64,000 bases of DNA from Chloroflexota bacterium (lineage in GTDB: Bacteria; Chloroflexota; Dehalococcoidia; Lucifugimonadales; UBA3495). Numbering within the stretch: position 1 is the first letter of the stretch; the number at the start of each line of letters is the position of its first letter. Made by a program: the position numbers and the translations under genes. Positions 8,677 to 16,384 of this stretch are shown here, one piece after another. The stretch lies in the NCBI GenBank assembly GCA_028875055.1, contig JAPPGG010000014.1:72722-136721 (forward strand). The letters run 5' to 3'. Under the pieces are notes generated by a model. The model was not told the DNA's origin. It searched no databases and saw only the letters and a program-made list of their open reading frames with translations.

Positions 8677-9372
8677 TTGTCCAGCGAACTAGCCCTGATT
8701 CAAAGTGTGATTGCCTCCATAGTTGTGGGCTATCTCCTGGGTTCAATTCCCCTTGCCCACCTGGTGGCCAGGCGCAGAGGCATTGACATATTTGCTACCG
8801 GCAGCACCCGCGCCGGCACGGCCAATGTATTCTGGAATATCAGCCGCAGAAACGGCATCATGGTATTTGCCGGGGATGCGGCCAAGGGATTCCTGGCGAT
8901 CAAGTTTGCCATCCTCTTTGGCGTACCCGACCAGGCCTTGATAGTCGCTGGACTGGCGGCTGTGGCGGGCCATTGGAAGTCGGTATTTACCCGCTTCCGT
9001 GGCGGAGACGGCATGGTAACGCTGCTGGGCGTAACAGTAGCGCTTACCCCCGTCCTTTCCCTGCTGGGCATAGTGGTCGGCATCGTCGCGGTTCTGTTGA
9101 CCCGACGGTCCCCCTTCCGTTCATCTATCGGAATTGCAGCCTGTTTCATTGTGCTCCTGGGGGTCAGCCACACGGTGGGCCAGTTCGAAAACCACCAGCT
9201 CTTCGTAAAGGAACTGTCGGTCCTGGCCCTGCTGGTTATCTTCCACAACGTATTGATTCACCGGATCAGGGCCCCAGCCCTGGCGGAAAGCGCTATCGAT
9301 CCCGATTCGGACGATGACCTGGACGACTTTCCCGACGCCGGACTGGAGCCCGACTTTTCTGAAAAGACCTGA
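8677..9372 (+). CDS. PlsY-like glycerol-3-phosphate acyltransferase family protein (divergent)
   Basis: A polytopic membrane protein of 231 residues with the PlsY fold, a family that transfers acyl groups from acyl phosphate to glycerol-3-phosphate. Motif 1 is GSIPLAHLVARRRG, motif 2 GSTRAGTANVF, and motif 3 AGHWKSVFTRFRGGDG. The canonical versions are GSIP, GSGN-x-GATN and GH-x-x-P with GGKG, so motif 3 keeps His but has lost the Pro and the GGKG Lys. The C terminus is a hydrophilic acidic tail (DPDSDDDLDDFPD). The start is a TTG with AAGGG about 10 bases upstream. A strong terminator follows. A second PlsY-like gene lies at 13726-14499. Confidence 0.8.
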   Translation: MSSELALIQSVIASIVVGYLLGSIPLAHLVARRRGIDIFATGSTRAGTANVFWNISRRNGIMVFAGDAAKGFLAIKFAILFGVPDQALIVAGLAAVAGHWKSVFTRFRGGDGMVTLLGVTVALTPVLSLLGIVVGIVAVLLTRRSPFRSSIGIAACFIVLLGVSHTVGQFENHQLFVKELSVLALLVIFHNVLIHRIRAPALAESAIDPDSDDDLDDFPDAGLEPDFSEKT

Positions 9373-9395
9373 GGCGACCTGCGTCTGGAGTAGAA

Positions 9396-9431
9396 AACCG
9401 GAGAGCTGGGCAGTGGCCCAGCTCTCCGGTT
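9396..9431. terminator. Bidirectional intrinsic terminator
   Basis: A perfect 15-bp stem (9396-9410 with 9417-9431) has a six-base loop. A T-rich tract (CTTTTATCC) follows on the plus strand, and a run of A precedes it, giving TTTT on the minus strand. It serves the converging plsY-like and TPR genes. Confidence 0.9.
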
Positions 9432-9499
9432 CTTTTATCCTGTTTAAGTGAAGTGGTGCCCTGGATGGTGGGCCACTCAAGGGGATGGATGGCCGAAAC

Positions 9500-10675
9500 T
9501 CACCTTCGGCCGCTCAGATCTTCCTTCAATTCCATCAGCTTCAGGACCCACCCCAGATTCTCGTCGTCGGGAGCTTCGTCAGCGAAATGGGCTTCCAGGC
9601 GTACGGCCTCATCCAGGTATTTGAGGCACTGCTCAATTTCACCCTGGCGAGCGTACTGGCGGGCCGCGTTATACCAGGCAACCGCAAACCTTGAATCCGA
9701 GGACAGAGCCGACAGGTAATCCCTCAGGGCTTCTGCCTCGTTGCCCATGGCCTCGTTAGCCGCTCCCCGGTTGTTGAGCGCCGCCGGAAAGTCCGGCACC
9801 AGTCCCACTGCAGCCGTGTAGTCCTCCAGGGCCCGTTCGTAGTCTCCCAGGGCATCGTAGGCCAGGCCCCGGTTGTTCAGGGCCTCGGCATCCTCGGGAC
9901 GCAGGGACACAACCTCAGTGTAATCCGCAGCGGCTTCCTCAATTTTGCCCAGATAGTAATAAGTCCTGGCCCGGTTGAAGTAGGCGTCCGCGTTTTCCGG
10001 ATTGCAGTCGATCGCCGCCGAGTAATCGGCTATGGCCTGATCGTGCAAGTCCAGTTCGTCCAGGGACGCGCCCCGATTGAGGTAAGCGTTTGACAGCGCG
10101 GGACGAAGTTCAATGGCCCGGTCGAATGAAGAAACAGCCTCCCGGTGCTTCCCGACCCGAGCAAGCACTACCCCGCGATTGAAGTGAGCCTGCAGGTAGT
10201 CGGGGGCCAGGGCAATGGCAATGTCGTAGTCCTCCACCGCCGCGTCGGTTTCGTCCAGGTCGTCATGGGCGTTGCCCCGCTGGTAGTGTGCTTCCGGCAT
10301 ATCAGGCTGCTTCTCGAGCACACGGGAAAGTTCGGTCACCGCCAGTCCCGGCTTCTTCAATCGGATCAGCGACAGGCCCAGATTAAACCTGGCAACCACA
10401 TTGTCGGGATCATTGTTCAAAATTCGGGAATAGACCATGGCGGCATCTCCGTACCGTCCTACGGCAAAGCAGCCGTTGCCGTAAACCTGGTCGGCAGAAG
10501 GGTCCACTTCATCACTGGAGGAGGAGGCCAGTCCGTCAAGCGCATTTTCCATTTCCCTGGCTGCGGTTCCGCGGAGGCGTCCACCCCTGGGAAGTGGGGT
10601 CAAATATGCTACTCCGATGGCATGGTCCTGCAAAAGCAAGATAAGCTTGTCACGAAGGGCGTCGGCTTCTTCCAT
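9500..10675 (-). CDS. Tetratricopeptide repeat protein
   Basis: A 391-residue protein made almost wholly of TPR units, about nine 34-residue repeats from residue 60 to 370. Each shows the pattern of small residues at positions 8, 20 and 27 and a Pro at 32, as in YLNRGASLDELDLHDQAIAD and LNNRGLAYDALGDYERALED. No signal peptide or catalytic domain is attached, so it is probably a cytosolic scaffold. The start is placed at ATG 10675, with AAGG about 9 bases upstream, rather than the first in-frame GTG at 10738. It converges with the plsY-like gene at the shared terminator. The partner is unknown. Confidence 0.88.
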   Translation of the reverse strand: MEEADALRDKLILLLQDHAIGVAYLTPLPRGGRLRGTAAREMENALDGLASSSSDEVDPSADQVYGNGCFAVGRYGDAAMVYSRILNNDPDNVVARFNLGLSLIRLKKPGLAVTELSRVLEKQPDMPEAHYQRGNAHDDLDETDAAVEDYDIAIALAPDYLQAHFNRGVVLARVGKHREAVSSFDRAIELRPALSNAYLNRGASLDELDLHDQAIADYSAAIDCNPENADAYFNRARTYYYLGKIEEAAADYTEVVSLRPEDAEALNNRGLAYDALGDYERALEDYTAAVGLVPDFPAALNNRGAANEAMGNEAEALRDYLSALSSDSRFAVAWYNAARQYARQGEIEQCLKYLDEAVRLEAHFADEAPDDENLGWVLKLMELKEDLSGRR

Positions 10676-11062
10676 TTCGCGCACCTTATGTAATCCGAGA
10701 CTCAACCCTGCAAAATCGCAGGAAATCAAGCATATCACGAACCGGCAAAGTACGGCATAGCGTTGGGCGGTGCTGACTTTGCCTTTTCGCTGATCTCCTT
10801 AAATGTTCGGAATCGATATGCAGTGGAATTACCGTACCAGGAAATGCCGCCCTTCCGCGCCTTTCGAGTCAAGAAATGCCGAACGCCCAGGGCTCTCTGC
10901 TGCCGAATCAATCGCGGGTGCGTCCGGCATGTTTCTTCCCCTCGGCTTTCATTGAATAATGTTGCTGGCAAACGTAGAATAATTGCTGCACGCCCATATC
11001 GCCGGGGGAGCTACCCCGTTTTTGACCCCGCGATGCGAATCCCTATTTCCAGGAGCATAGAC
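10676..11062. other. Divergent intergenic region between the TPR and mini-glutaredoxin genes
   Basis: No gene is supported. The frame upstream of the glutaredoxin-like gene stays open for 100 codons but is arginine-rich, unlike the family and lacks a ribosome-binding site. A good rightward promoter lies at 10952-10980. Confidence 0.6.
10952..10980 (+). promoter_or_regulatory. Promoter for the mini-glutaredoxin gene
   Basis: TTGAAT (10952-10957) and TAGAAT (10975-10980) are separated by exactly 17 bases. Predicted transcription starts near 10987, about 75 bases before the GTG start. Confidence 0.55.
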
Positions 11063-11293
11063 GTGACGACCGAAAACACCCCAGACATTGTCATTTACAC
11101 TCACCCTGACTGTTCATTTTCCGCCGCGGCAAAGATGGACTACCGGCGCAGCAAGACCGCCTACACGGAAATTGACCTGGCCAAGCAGCCCGACCAGATT
11201 CCCGCCCTGCTGGAGCTGACCAATGGTGAGCGCGTGACGCCGGTAATTGTCCAGGACGGAACCGTCACCATCGGGTTCAAGGGCGGCTATTGA
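11063..11293 (+). CDS. UXX-star-like mini-glutaredoxin (single-Cys active site)
   Basis: A 76-residue thioredoxin-fold protein. The first beta strand (IVIYTH) leads to Asp16-Cys17-Ser-Phe-Ser and the helix AAAKMDYRR. A cis-Pro strand VTPVIVQDG and a terminal IGFKGG follow. This resembles the glutaredoxin-like UXX-star (seleno)protein family, in which the active residue is Cys or Sec. Here it is Cys (TGT) and the second position is Ser. Start GTG 11063 was chosen because AGGAG lies 7 bases upstream; the open frame upstream to 10763 is not family-like. A single reactive Cys suggests a monothiol role, but its partner is unknown. Confidence 0.78.
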   Translation: MTTENTPDIVIYTHPDCSFSAAAKMDYRRSKTAYTEIDLAKQPDQIPALLELTNGERVTPVIVQDGTVTIGFKGGY

Positions 11294-11484
11294 GACTTCT
11301 AGTCGGGAGGCTGTAGGCCTCCTCCACTTGTTCCCTGGGACATCCGGAATATCTCCTTATTGAAAGGACATGAACCACCATTGTCTCTCTTGGGATGAAG
11401 CGTTTCCGGAAGTCCCTTTCCAGGTCCAAAGACCTTGCTCCATTCGATTGGAATACCGCCACATTTTCTGCTGACAGTTGCTAC

Positions 11485-11514
11485 TTGTTGAGCTTCCGGG
11501 CCGCATGCTAGCAT
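11485..11514 (+). promoter_or_regulatory. Putative recA promoter with a 10-bp palindrome over the -10
   Basis: TTGTTG (11485-11490) and TAGCAT (11509-11514) are 18 bases apart. The perfect palindrome ATGCTAGCAT (11505-11514) covers the -10 element. It sits where a LexA-type repressor could act, but it does not match the E. coli or Bacillus SOS box. Transcription would start near 11521, about 24 bases before the recA ATG. Confidence 0.4.
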
Positions 11515-11544
11515 TCTGTTAACTTGATAAGGGAAGGGAAAGGT

Positions 11545-12639
11545 ATGGCTACGGATTCCAAGAAAGACAAACTTGCCGCACTGGAAATCGCTCTGGGACG
11601 TATTGAAAAGGACCACGGCAAAGGCGCCGTCATGCGTTTGGGCGAAGAGGCGGCCCAGCGCCTGTCCACCGAGGTAATTCCCACGGGTTCCCTGGCGCTG
11701 GACATCGCCCTGGGAGCCGGCGGCATTCCCAGGGGCAGGGTCACCGAAATCTACGGCAGCGAGTCAGCCGGGAAATCCACCCTGGCCATCCATATCATGG
11801 CTGAAACCCAGAAGCTGGGAGGCATCGCTGCCTACGTGGATGCCGAACACGCCCTGGACCCCTCCTACGCAGCCAACTGCGGCCTCGACCTGGAAGACCT
11901 GTTGATTTCCCAGCCGGACAGTGGCGAACAGGCCCTGGACATTACCGAACAGCTGGTACGCAGCGGAGCCGTTGATACCATAGTTGTGGACAGCGTCGCT
12001 GCCCTGGTGCCCCAGGCGGAAATAGAAGGCGACATCGGCGACACCCACGTCGGTCTCCAGGCCAGGCTGATGTCGCAGGCCCTGCGCAAGCTGACCTCCA
12101 CCATCCACCACTCCCGCACGGCGGTCATATTCATCAACCAGTTGAGGGAAAAGGTAGGCATCACCTACGGCAGCCCCGAAGTCACGCCCGGCGGACGTGC
12201 CCTGAAATTCTACAGTTCGGTCCGCATAGACCTCCGTCGGACCGAGTCCATCAAACAAGGCTCAGACATAATCGGCAGCCGGGTCCGGGCACGGGTAGTC
12301 AAGAATAAAATAGCCGCTCCCTTCCGGGTCACCGAATTCGACATTATGTTCAATAGGGGAATCAGCAAGATGGGTGACCTGCTGGAGCTGGGCGTCAACG
12401 AAGGCATCCTGAAAAAGGCAGGCGCCTTCTACTCCTATGGAGACACCCGCCTCGGCCAGGGCCGCGAAAACTCCAAGGACTTCCTGTCCCAGCACCCCGA
12501 AATTGCGGAGTCCATCGAAGCCAGGGTCCGGGCCAAACTCTCTCCCCAGCTGGAAGACGCCGAGTCGGCAAACCCACCCAGTGAATCAGACGTAAACGCC
12601 ATCCTGGCCTCCCTGTCTGAATCGGAAGAAGAGGAATAG
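11545..12639 (+). CDS. recA: Recombinase RecA
   Basis: The strand-exchange ATPase of homologous recombination and SOS co-protease, 364 residues. Walker A is GSESAGKST at residues 71-79; most bacteria have GPESSGKTT, so Pro to Ser and Thr to Ser changes are present. Walker B is [13 protein letters not shown]. The L1/L2 region and the segment around [11 protein letters not shown] and [14 protein letters not shown] are normal. The ATG at 11545 follows GGGAAAGG; an in-frame TTG at 11524 is disfavoured. recX follows after about 30 bases on the same strand, the usual pairing in which RecX limits RecA filaments. Confidence 0.98.
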   Translation: MATDSKKDKLAALEIALGRIEKDHGKGAVMRLGEEAAQRLSTEVIPTGSLALDIALGAGGIPRGRVTEIYGSESAGKSTLAIHIMAETQKLGGIAAYVDAEHALDPSYAANCGLDLEDLLISQPDSGEQALDITEQLVRSGAVDTIVVDSVAALVPQAEIEGDIGDTHVGLQARLMSQALRKLTSTIHHSRTAVIFINQLREKVGITYGSPEVTPGGRALKFYSSVRIDLRRTESIKQGSDIIGSRVRARVVKNKIAAPFRVTEFDIMFNRGISKMGDLLELGVNEGILKKAGAFYSYGDTRLGQGRENSKDFLSQHPEIAESIEARVRAKLSPQLEDAESANPPSESDVNAILASLSESEEEE

Positions 12640-12669
12640 ACTTTCCGGACCAGGAAGTCAGCAGTATCC

Positions 12670-13182
12670 ATGGACACCAGATTGCCCCGGGACGCCGAAA
12701 GTGAGCCAGACCCGGGGCAGCTTTTTTCCGCTTGCCTGGCGATCTCCCTGCGCTTTCTCAGCTACAGACCCAGAACCGTCCGCGAGGTCGAACGGCGGCT
12801 GGAAGGCAGGTTTCCGCCCCTTACCATTGAGAGGACCATAACCTACCTGAATGACCTTCATTACCTGGATGACGAGGCCTTTTGCACCCAGTGGATAACC
12901 AGCCGCGAGCGACGCCTCCCCAGGGGCAAGACCGCCCTGCGGCAGGAACTGACCAGGTTGGGGGTGCAAAGAGAGTTGATCGAGGAAGCGCTGGAACAGA
13001 CCGATGAAGCGGTCAATGCCAGAAACGCCGGACGAAAATATGCTGAACGCCTGATCTCCCGTGGGAGTAGTCCTCAAGAGTTCAGATCCAGGCTGGCCGC
13101 GTATCTGCAGCGGAGAGGCTTCGGCTACGGCACAGCCAGGGACGCAGCAGTGGAACTCTGGGAAGACAATGCCGAAACCTAG
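12670..13182 (+). CDS. recX: Regulatory protein RecX
   Basis: A 170-residue helical protein that binds and limits RecA filament growth. Tandem three-helix RecX repeats are visible: ISLRFLSYRPRTVREVERRL, then the NDLHYLDDEAFCTQWI unit, then RGKTALRQELTRLGVQREL. A further repeat near the C terminus reads LAAYLQRRGFGYGTARDAA. The start ATG at 12670 lies 30 bases after recA, consistent with one transcript. The 3' end overlaps the convergent zinc-finger membrane gene by 4 bases. Confidence 0.93.
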   Translation: MDTRLPRDAESEPDPGQLFSACLAISLRFLSYRPRTVREVERRLEGRFPPLTIERTITYLNDLHYLDDEAFCTQWITSRERRLPRGKTALRQELTRLGVQRELIEEALEQTDEAVNARNAGRKYAERLISRGSSPQEFRSRLAAYLQRRGFGYGTARDAAVELWEDNAET

Positions 13183-13712
13183 GGGCGAAGCCTCTGCCAC
13201 GCCAGGTAAGCACCAATCCCCACGAACAGCAATTGAAATATCCCAAAGCCAAAGGGGTTGATTGGCCTGCTGATCAGGTAGGCAAGAATGACCACGGCGC
13301 AGGCGACCAGTCCCAGCAAAGTGCTTCGCTTGCGATTTACGGAGCGGCTGATCAATTCTCCCGTTATGAACCCGAAGGCAACGGCCACCAATCCGGAGAC
13401 CGACCCATAGGCCCCCAGCGCAAATAGAAACTGGTCAATCAACACCCATGCCACAGTCCCTGCCACCAGAATGACCAGGGCGACTCCAAAAGCCAGCAGG
13501 TAGTTGGATGGGCGCACATCATAGGTGGGCATGGGCTGCGCCTTGCCACACTCCCGGCAGCGGATCCCCACCGGCGCCTGAACCAGGCACTGGGAGCAAA
13601 TCCGTTTCTCGCACCGGCTGCACGACAGTCCGGTCTCCACGTCAGGATGCCAGTAACATACCGAGGAAACCCGGCTGCCATCGCCTCCCTGTTCCACTGG
13701 TGCCTGCGCCAC
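13179..13712 (-). CDS. Zinc-finger-like membrane protein
   Basis: A 177-residue protein with an N-terminal treble-clef or B-box-like zinc ribbon: Cys/His ligands in CYWHPDVETGLSCSRCEKR, then CSQC and CRECG (residues 19-55). About four hydrophobic segments fill the rest. Similar zinc ribbons precede rhomboid proteases, but no rhomboid GxSG/H catalytic motifs are seen here. Start GTG 13712 is chosen because GGGAGG lies about 8 bases upstream, just after the plsY stop; a GTG at 13754 would overlap plsY. It is the last gene of the ymdB-PHP-plsY block. Function unknown. Confidence 0.7.
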   Translation of the reverse strand: MAQAPVEQGGDGSRVSSVCYWHPDVETGLSCSRCEKRICSQCLVQAPVGIRCRECGKAQPMPTYDVRPSNYLLAFGVALVILVAGTVAWVLIDQFLFALGAYGSVSGLVAVAFGFITGELISRSVNRKRSTLLGLVACAVVILAYLISRPINPFGFGIFQLLFVGIGAYLAWQRLRP

Positions 13713-13725
13713 TGACTTGCCTCCC

Positions 13726-14499
13726 CTAGTCCTTTTCCGAATGGTCCGGGGCACGGCTGACCCAAACTTCCCGATTGTCCACGTCCCGGTCGTGGACCAG
13801 CCTGTTCAGCATTACCCCGCTCCTGGAAGTATCTTCAGGGAAGCGCAGGGTATTGGACATCAAGCGTTTGGCCACGACCAGCCCAAGAATTGCCACACCG
13901 AACCAGCTGATGGCAACAATCTGAGCTGGAGGTACCTGAATCTGCGGACCATTCGCCACCCAGTTCCAGAGTCCCGGCCAGTCCAGGGCCAGAGCTCCTC
14001 CTGGCAAGTGGGGCAATACGGGCAGCAAGAGCAATGCTATCAGCGCCCACACTGCGGAGCTTTTGCTGACTCTCCAGCCCACCAAATAGATGGAAATGGC
14101 TACCAGGAACAACAGGGGAACCAGGGCAATCAGCATTCCGCAGACCACCATAAGCCCCCGTCCACCCTGGAACCCCAGGAATACTGACCAATTGTTGCCC
14201 GCCAGAGCAATCAGCGGCGGTAGCAGGAACAGCGCAGAGGTCCGCTGCAGTTCCGAACTCTGCTCCGCCAGCAGGTAGGCGAACAATACCGGAGAGAGTC
14301 CCTTAAGAATAAACTCGATACCGGCCAGGGGCATGGCCCACTTTTTCCCGAGCTGCCGAATGACGTTGGAGCCGCCGACATTACCGCTGCCGTATTCCCT
14401 TATGTCAATACCCTTTACTACCCTGGCAATCAGGTAGGCCGTTGGTACCGAGCCAGCCAGGTAGGAATAGAGGTAGAGACCTAACAGTTCCAGGACCAT
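13726..14499 (-). CDS. PlsY-like acyltransferase family protein (second copy)
   Basis: A 257-residue polytopic membrane protein of the PlsY family. Motif 1 is GSVPTAYLIARVVKG, motif 2 is nearly canonical (GSGNVGGSNVIRQLGKK), and motif 3 reads AGNNWSVFLGFQGGRG. In motif 3 the conserved His of GH-x-x-P is Asn and the Pro is Ser, while GGRG keeps a basic residue. A hydrophilic C-terminal tail of about 50 residues follows the last helix. It lies 19 bases after the PHP gene and just before the zinc-finger gene, in one leftward operon. The missing His leaves acyltransferase activity uncertain. Confidence 0.82.
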   Translation of the reverse strand: MVLELLGLYLYSYLAGSVPTAYLIARVVKGIDIREYGSGNVGGSNVIRQLGKKWAMPLAGIEFILKGLSPVLFAYLLAEQSSELQRTSALFLLPPLIALAGNNWSVFLGFQGGRGLMVVCGMLIALVPLLFLVAISIYLVGWRVSKSSAVWALIALLLLPVLPHLPGGALALDWPGLWNWVANGPQIQVPPAQIVAISWFGVAILGLVVAKRLMSNTLRFPEDTSRSGVMLNRLVHDRDVDNREVWVSRAPDHSEKD

Positions 14500-14518
14500 T
14501 CAACAGTCGGAGGGCGAT

Positions 14519-15364
14519 TCAGCGTTTCCTGACTATGCTGCGGGAGTTCTCCATCAGCATTTGGACTGAATCCACAGGCGGGCCAAGAAGCCCCGGTTCC
14601 TGTTCTCCGGTGTTGCCAAGCCCGTGGTAGTCGCTGCCACCGCAGGGAATCAGGCCGTGCCGGTTGGCTATCTCCAGGAGCCTCTGAATGGTTTCCTCGG
14701 AGTACATTGCGTAGTGGACTTCCATCCCCACCAGTCCGGCTTCTTTCAATTGAGCGACCTTGGTGTCCAGGTCTTCCAGCCCTGCGGGGTGAGCCAACAC
14801 GGCGGAACCACCCACCTTGGCAAGCATTTCAACGCCCTCCTCGGGGGTCATCTTCTCCCGCTCGGCGTAGGCCAGGCCGTTGCGTCCAAGATACTCATAA
14901 AAGGCTTCCTTGGGCTCCTTGAAATAGCCGGCTTCAACCATCGCCAGGGCAATGTGTGGCCGACCCACCGACCCGTCACCGGCAAAGGCTTTCACGCGCT
15001 CCCATTCAACGGGTTTACCCAAAGCCGCCAGCTTCTCCACCATCATGCGGCCCCGCTCCAGCCTGCCTTCCCGAAAGTGACGCAGAATTCCCTGGAAGTC
15101 CTCGTCTTCGTAGTCAAGGAAATACCCAAGCATGTGAATCTCGTCGCCGGGGATATCGGTGCTTAACTCTATGGCGGGTATTATTTCCAGGTTTTGATGG
15201 GCCGATGCCGCCTGAACGGCCTCGGCAATGCCATCAGTAGTATCGTGGTCAGAAATGGCGGCCACCGTAACGCCTTTGCTGGCAATAAGATTCACCAACT
15301 CTGTAGGCGACAAGCGTCCATCCGATGCCAGGGTATGAAGATGCAGATCTACAAGTCCTTCCAT
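14519..15364 (-). CDS. PHP-domain phosphoesterase (YciV/TrpH type)
   Basis: A 281-residue PHP-family metal-dependent phosphoesterase. Relatives include the RNase AM / 3',5'-nucleoside bisphosphate phosphatases. Metal-ligand motifs are DLHLHTLASDG (residues 6-16), ISDHDTTDG, the HMLGYF segment, an AHPAG strand and the late GSDYHG. The start ATG at 15364 lies one base after the ymdB stop, so the two are tightly coupled. With RNase Y and YmdB upstream, a role in clearing RNA ends or small RNA fragments is plausible, but this is inferred from neighbourhood. Confidence 0.9.
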   Translation of the reverse strand: MEGLVDLHLHTLASDGRLSPTELVNLIASKGVTVAAISDHDTTDGIAEAVQAASAHQNLEIIPAIELSTDIPGDEIHMLGYFLDYEDEDFQGILRHFREGRLERGRMMVEKLAALGKPVEWERVKAFAGDGSVGRPHIALAMVEAGYFKEPKEAFYEYLGRNGLAYAEREKMTPEEGVEMLAKVGGSAVLAHPAGLEDLDTKVAQLKEAGLVGMEVHYAMYSEETIQRLLEIANRHGLIPCGGSDYHGLGNTGEQEPGLLGPPVDSVQMLMENSRSIVRKR

Positions 15365-15365
15365 A

Positions 15366-16136
15366 TTATTCCACCATGCGGTCTATTCTTTGAATTGACA
15401 GGGCCCTGCCATTCTCGTCGTCAATGTCAACCAGGGCCGAGTTCACCATAACCGGGCCTCTGGCCACGGAGAAGCGCTGGGGCAAGCCGGTAAGGAACCG
15501 GTCCAGAACTGCGTTGGTGTCGCTGCCGATCACGGAATTAACCGGTCCGGTCATACCCACATCCGTGAGATACGCAGTGCCCCTGGGGAGTATTCGAGCG
15601 TCCACCGTCCCTACATGGGTATGGGTACCCAGAACAGCGCTGACTTTGCCATCCAGGTACCACCCCATCCCCTGCTTCTCCGATGTAGCCTCGGCATGAA
15701 AATCTACGATTACTACCTTAGGATCAGATTCGTGGAGCGCTTCATCCAGGAGGGCGCTCGCCGTCCGGAAGGGACAGTCAAGGGTAGGCATGAACACTCG
15801 GCCCATGAGATTCAGCACCATCACGCCGTCCTGGACCAGGTAACCCCGACCCGGCGCGTCCGGATAGTTGGCAGGCCGGATCAGGGGCAGCCCTTCATCC
15901 ATGTGGGGGATGATTTCCTTCTGGTCCCAGATGTGGTTGCCTGACGTCAATACGTCCACGCCACTGTCCAGGAGTTCCTCAGCGGTCTCCAGGGTGATAC
16001 CGAACCCCCCGGCAACGTTTTCGCCATTGGCAATGACCTTGTCAATGCTGAATTCCTGGCGAAGGTCCGGCAAAATCCGTTGTATCGCTCGCCTGCCAGG
16101 CTGGCCGATGATGTCACCGATCATTAGGATTCGCAA
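15366..16136 (-). CDS. ymdB: YmdB-family metallophosphoesterase (TIGR00282)
   Basis: A 256-residue calcineurin-like phosphoesterase of the YmdB family. Bacillus YmdB hydrolyses 2',3'-cyclic nucleotides and affects multicellular behaviour. Metal motifs are IGDIIGQPGRRA (Asp8), NGENVAGG, SGNHIWD (GNH), DFHAEATSEK, and GTHTHVGT. The length is that of the family. It lies downstream of rny, as in many Gram-positive relatives, but a terminator-like hairpin separates the two. Confidence 0.93.
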   Translation of the reverse strand: MRILMIGDIIGQPGRRAIQRILPDLRQEFSIDKVIANGENVAGGFGITLETAEELLDSGVDVLTSGNHIWDQKEIIPHMDEGLPLIRPANYPDAPGRGYLVQDGVMVLNLMGRVFMPTLDCPFRTASALLDEALHESDPKVVIVDFHAEATSEKQGMGWYLDGKVSAVLGTHTHVGTVDARILPRGTAYLTDVGMTGPVNSVIGSDTNAVLDRFLTGLPQRFSVARGPVMVNSALVDIDDENGRALSIQRIDRMVE

Positions 16137-16274
16137 CTTGGCTTTTCCTCTTGCCGCTTGCGCTGACCATCGTCTTTACACCGGTACTAATGCGCTCACG
16201 CGGGTAACTTGCGCTATCTTTCTGTCCAGATTTTCGCCCGGTTGCCGACGGCTCGAAGCAGCGCTAACAAATAC

Positions 16275-16307
16275 GGCCCAAGGGCCGAGAATTCCGGCTC
16301 TTGGGCC
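16275..16307 (-). terminator. Intrinsic terminator downstream of rny
   Basis: A 13-bp stem with one G-U pair (16275-16287 with 16295-16307) is followed on the minus strand by a T-rich run (GTATTTGTT). It would end rny transcripts before ymdB, so ymdB may have its own promoter. Confidence 0.65.
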
Positions 16308-16384
16308 TGGTGTCCAGTTGTCGCGGACCGCAAGATAGCGACCCACGGAATACCTTACCGAGCTTATTGCGCCGGAGGTTGCTC

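Noticed and set aside
11063-11293. Selenocysteine in the UXX-star-like protein or in the TrsS-like radical SAM protein
   Set aside because: The active-site codon is TGT, and no in-frame TGA or SECIS-like structure was seen in either gene.
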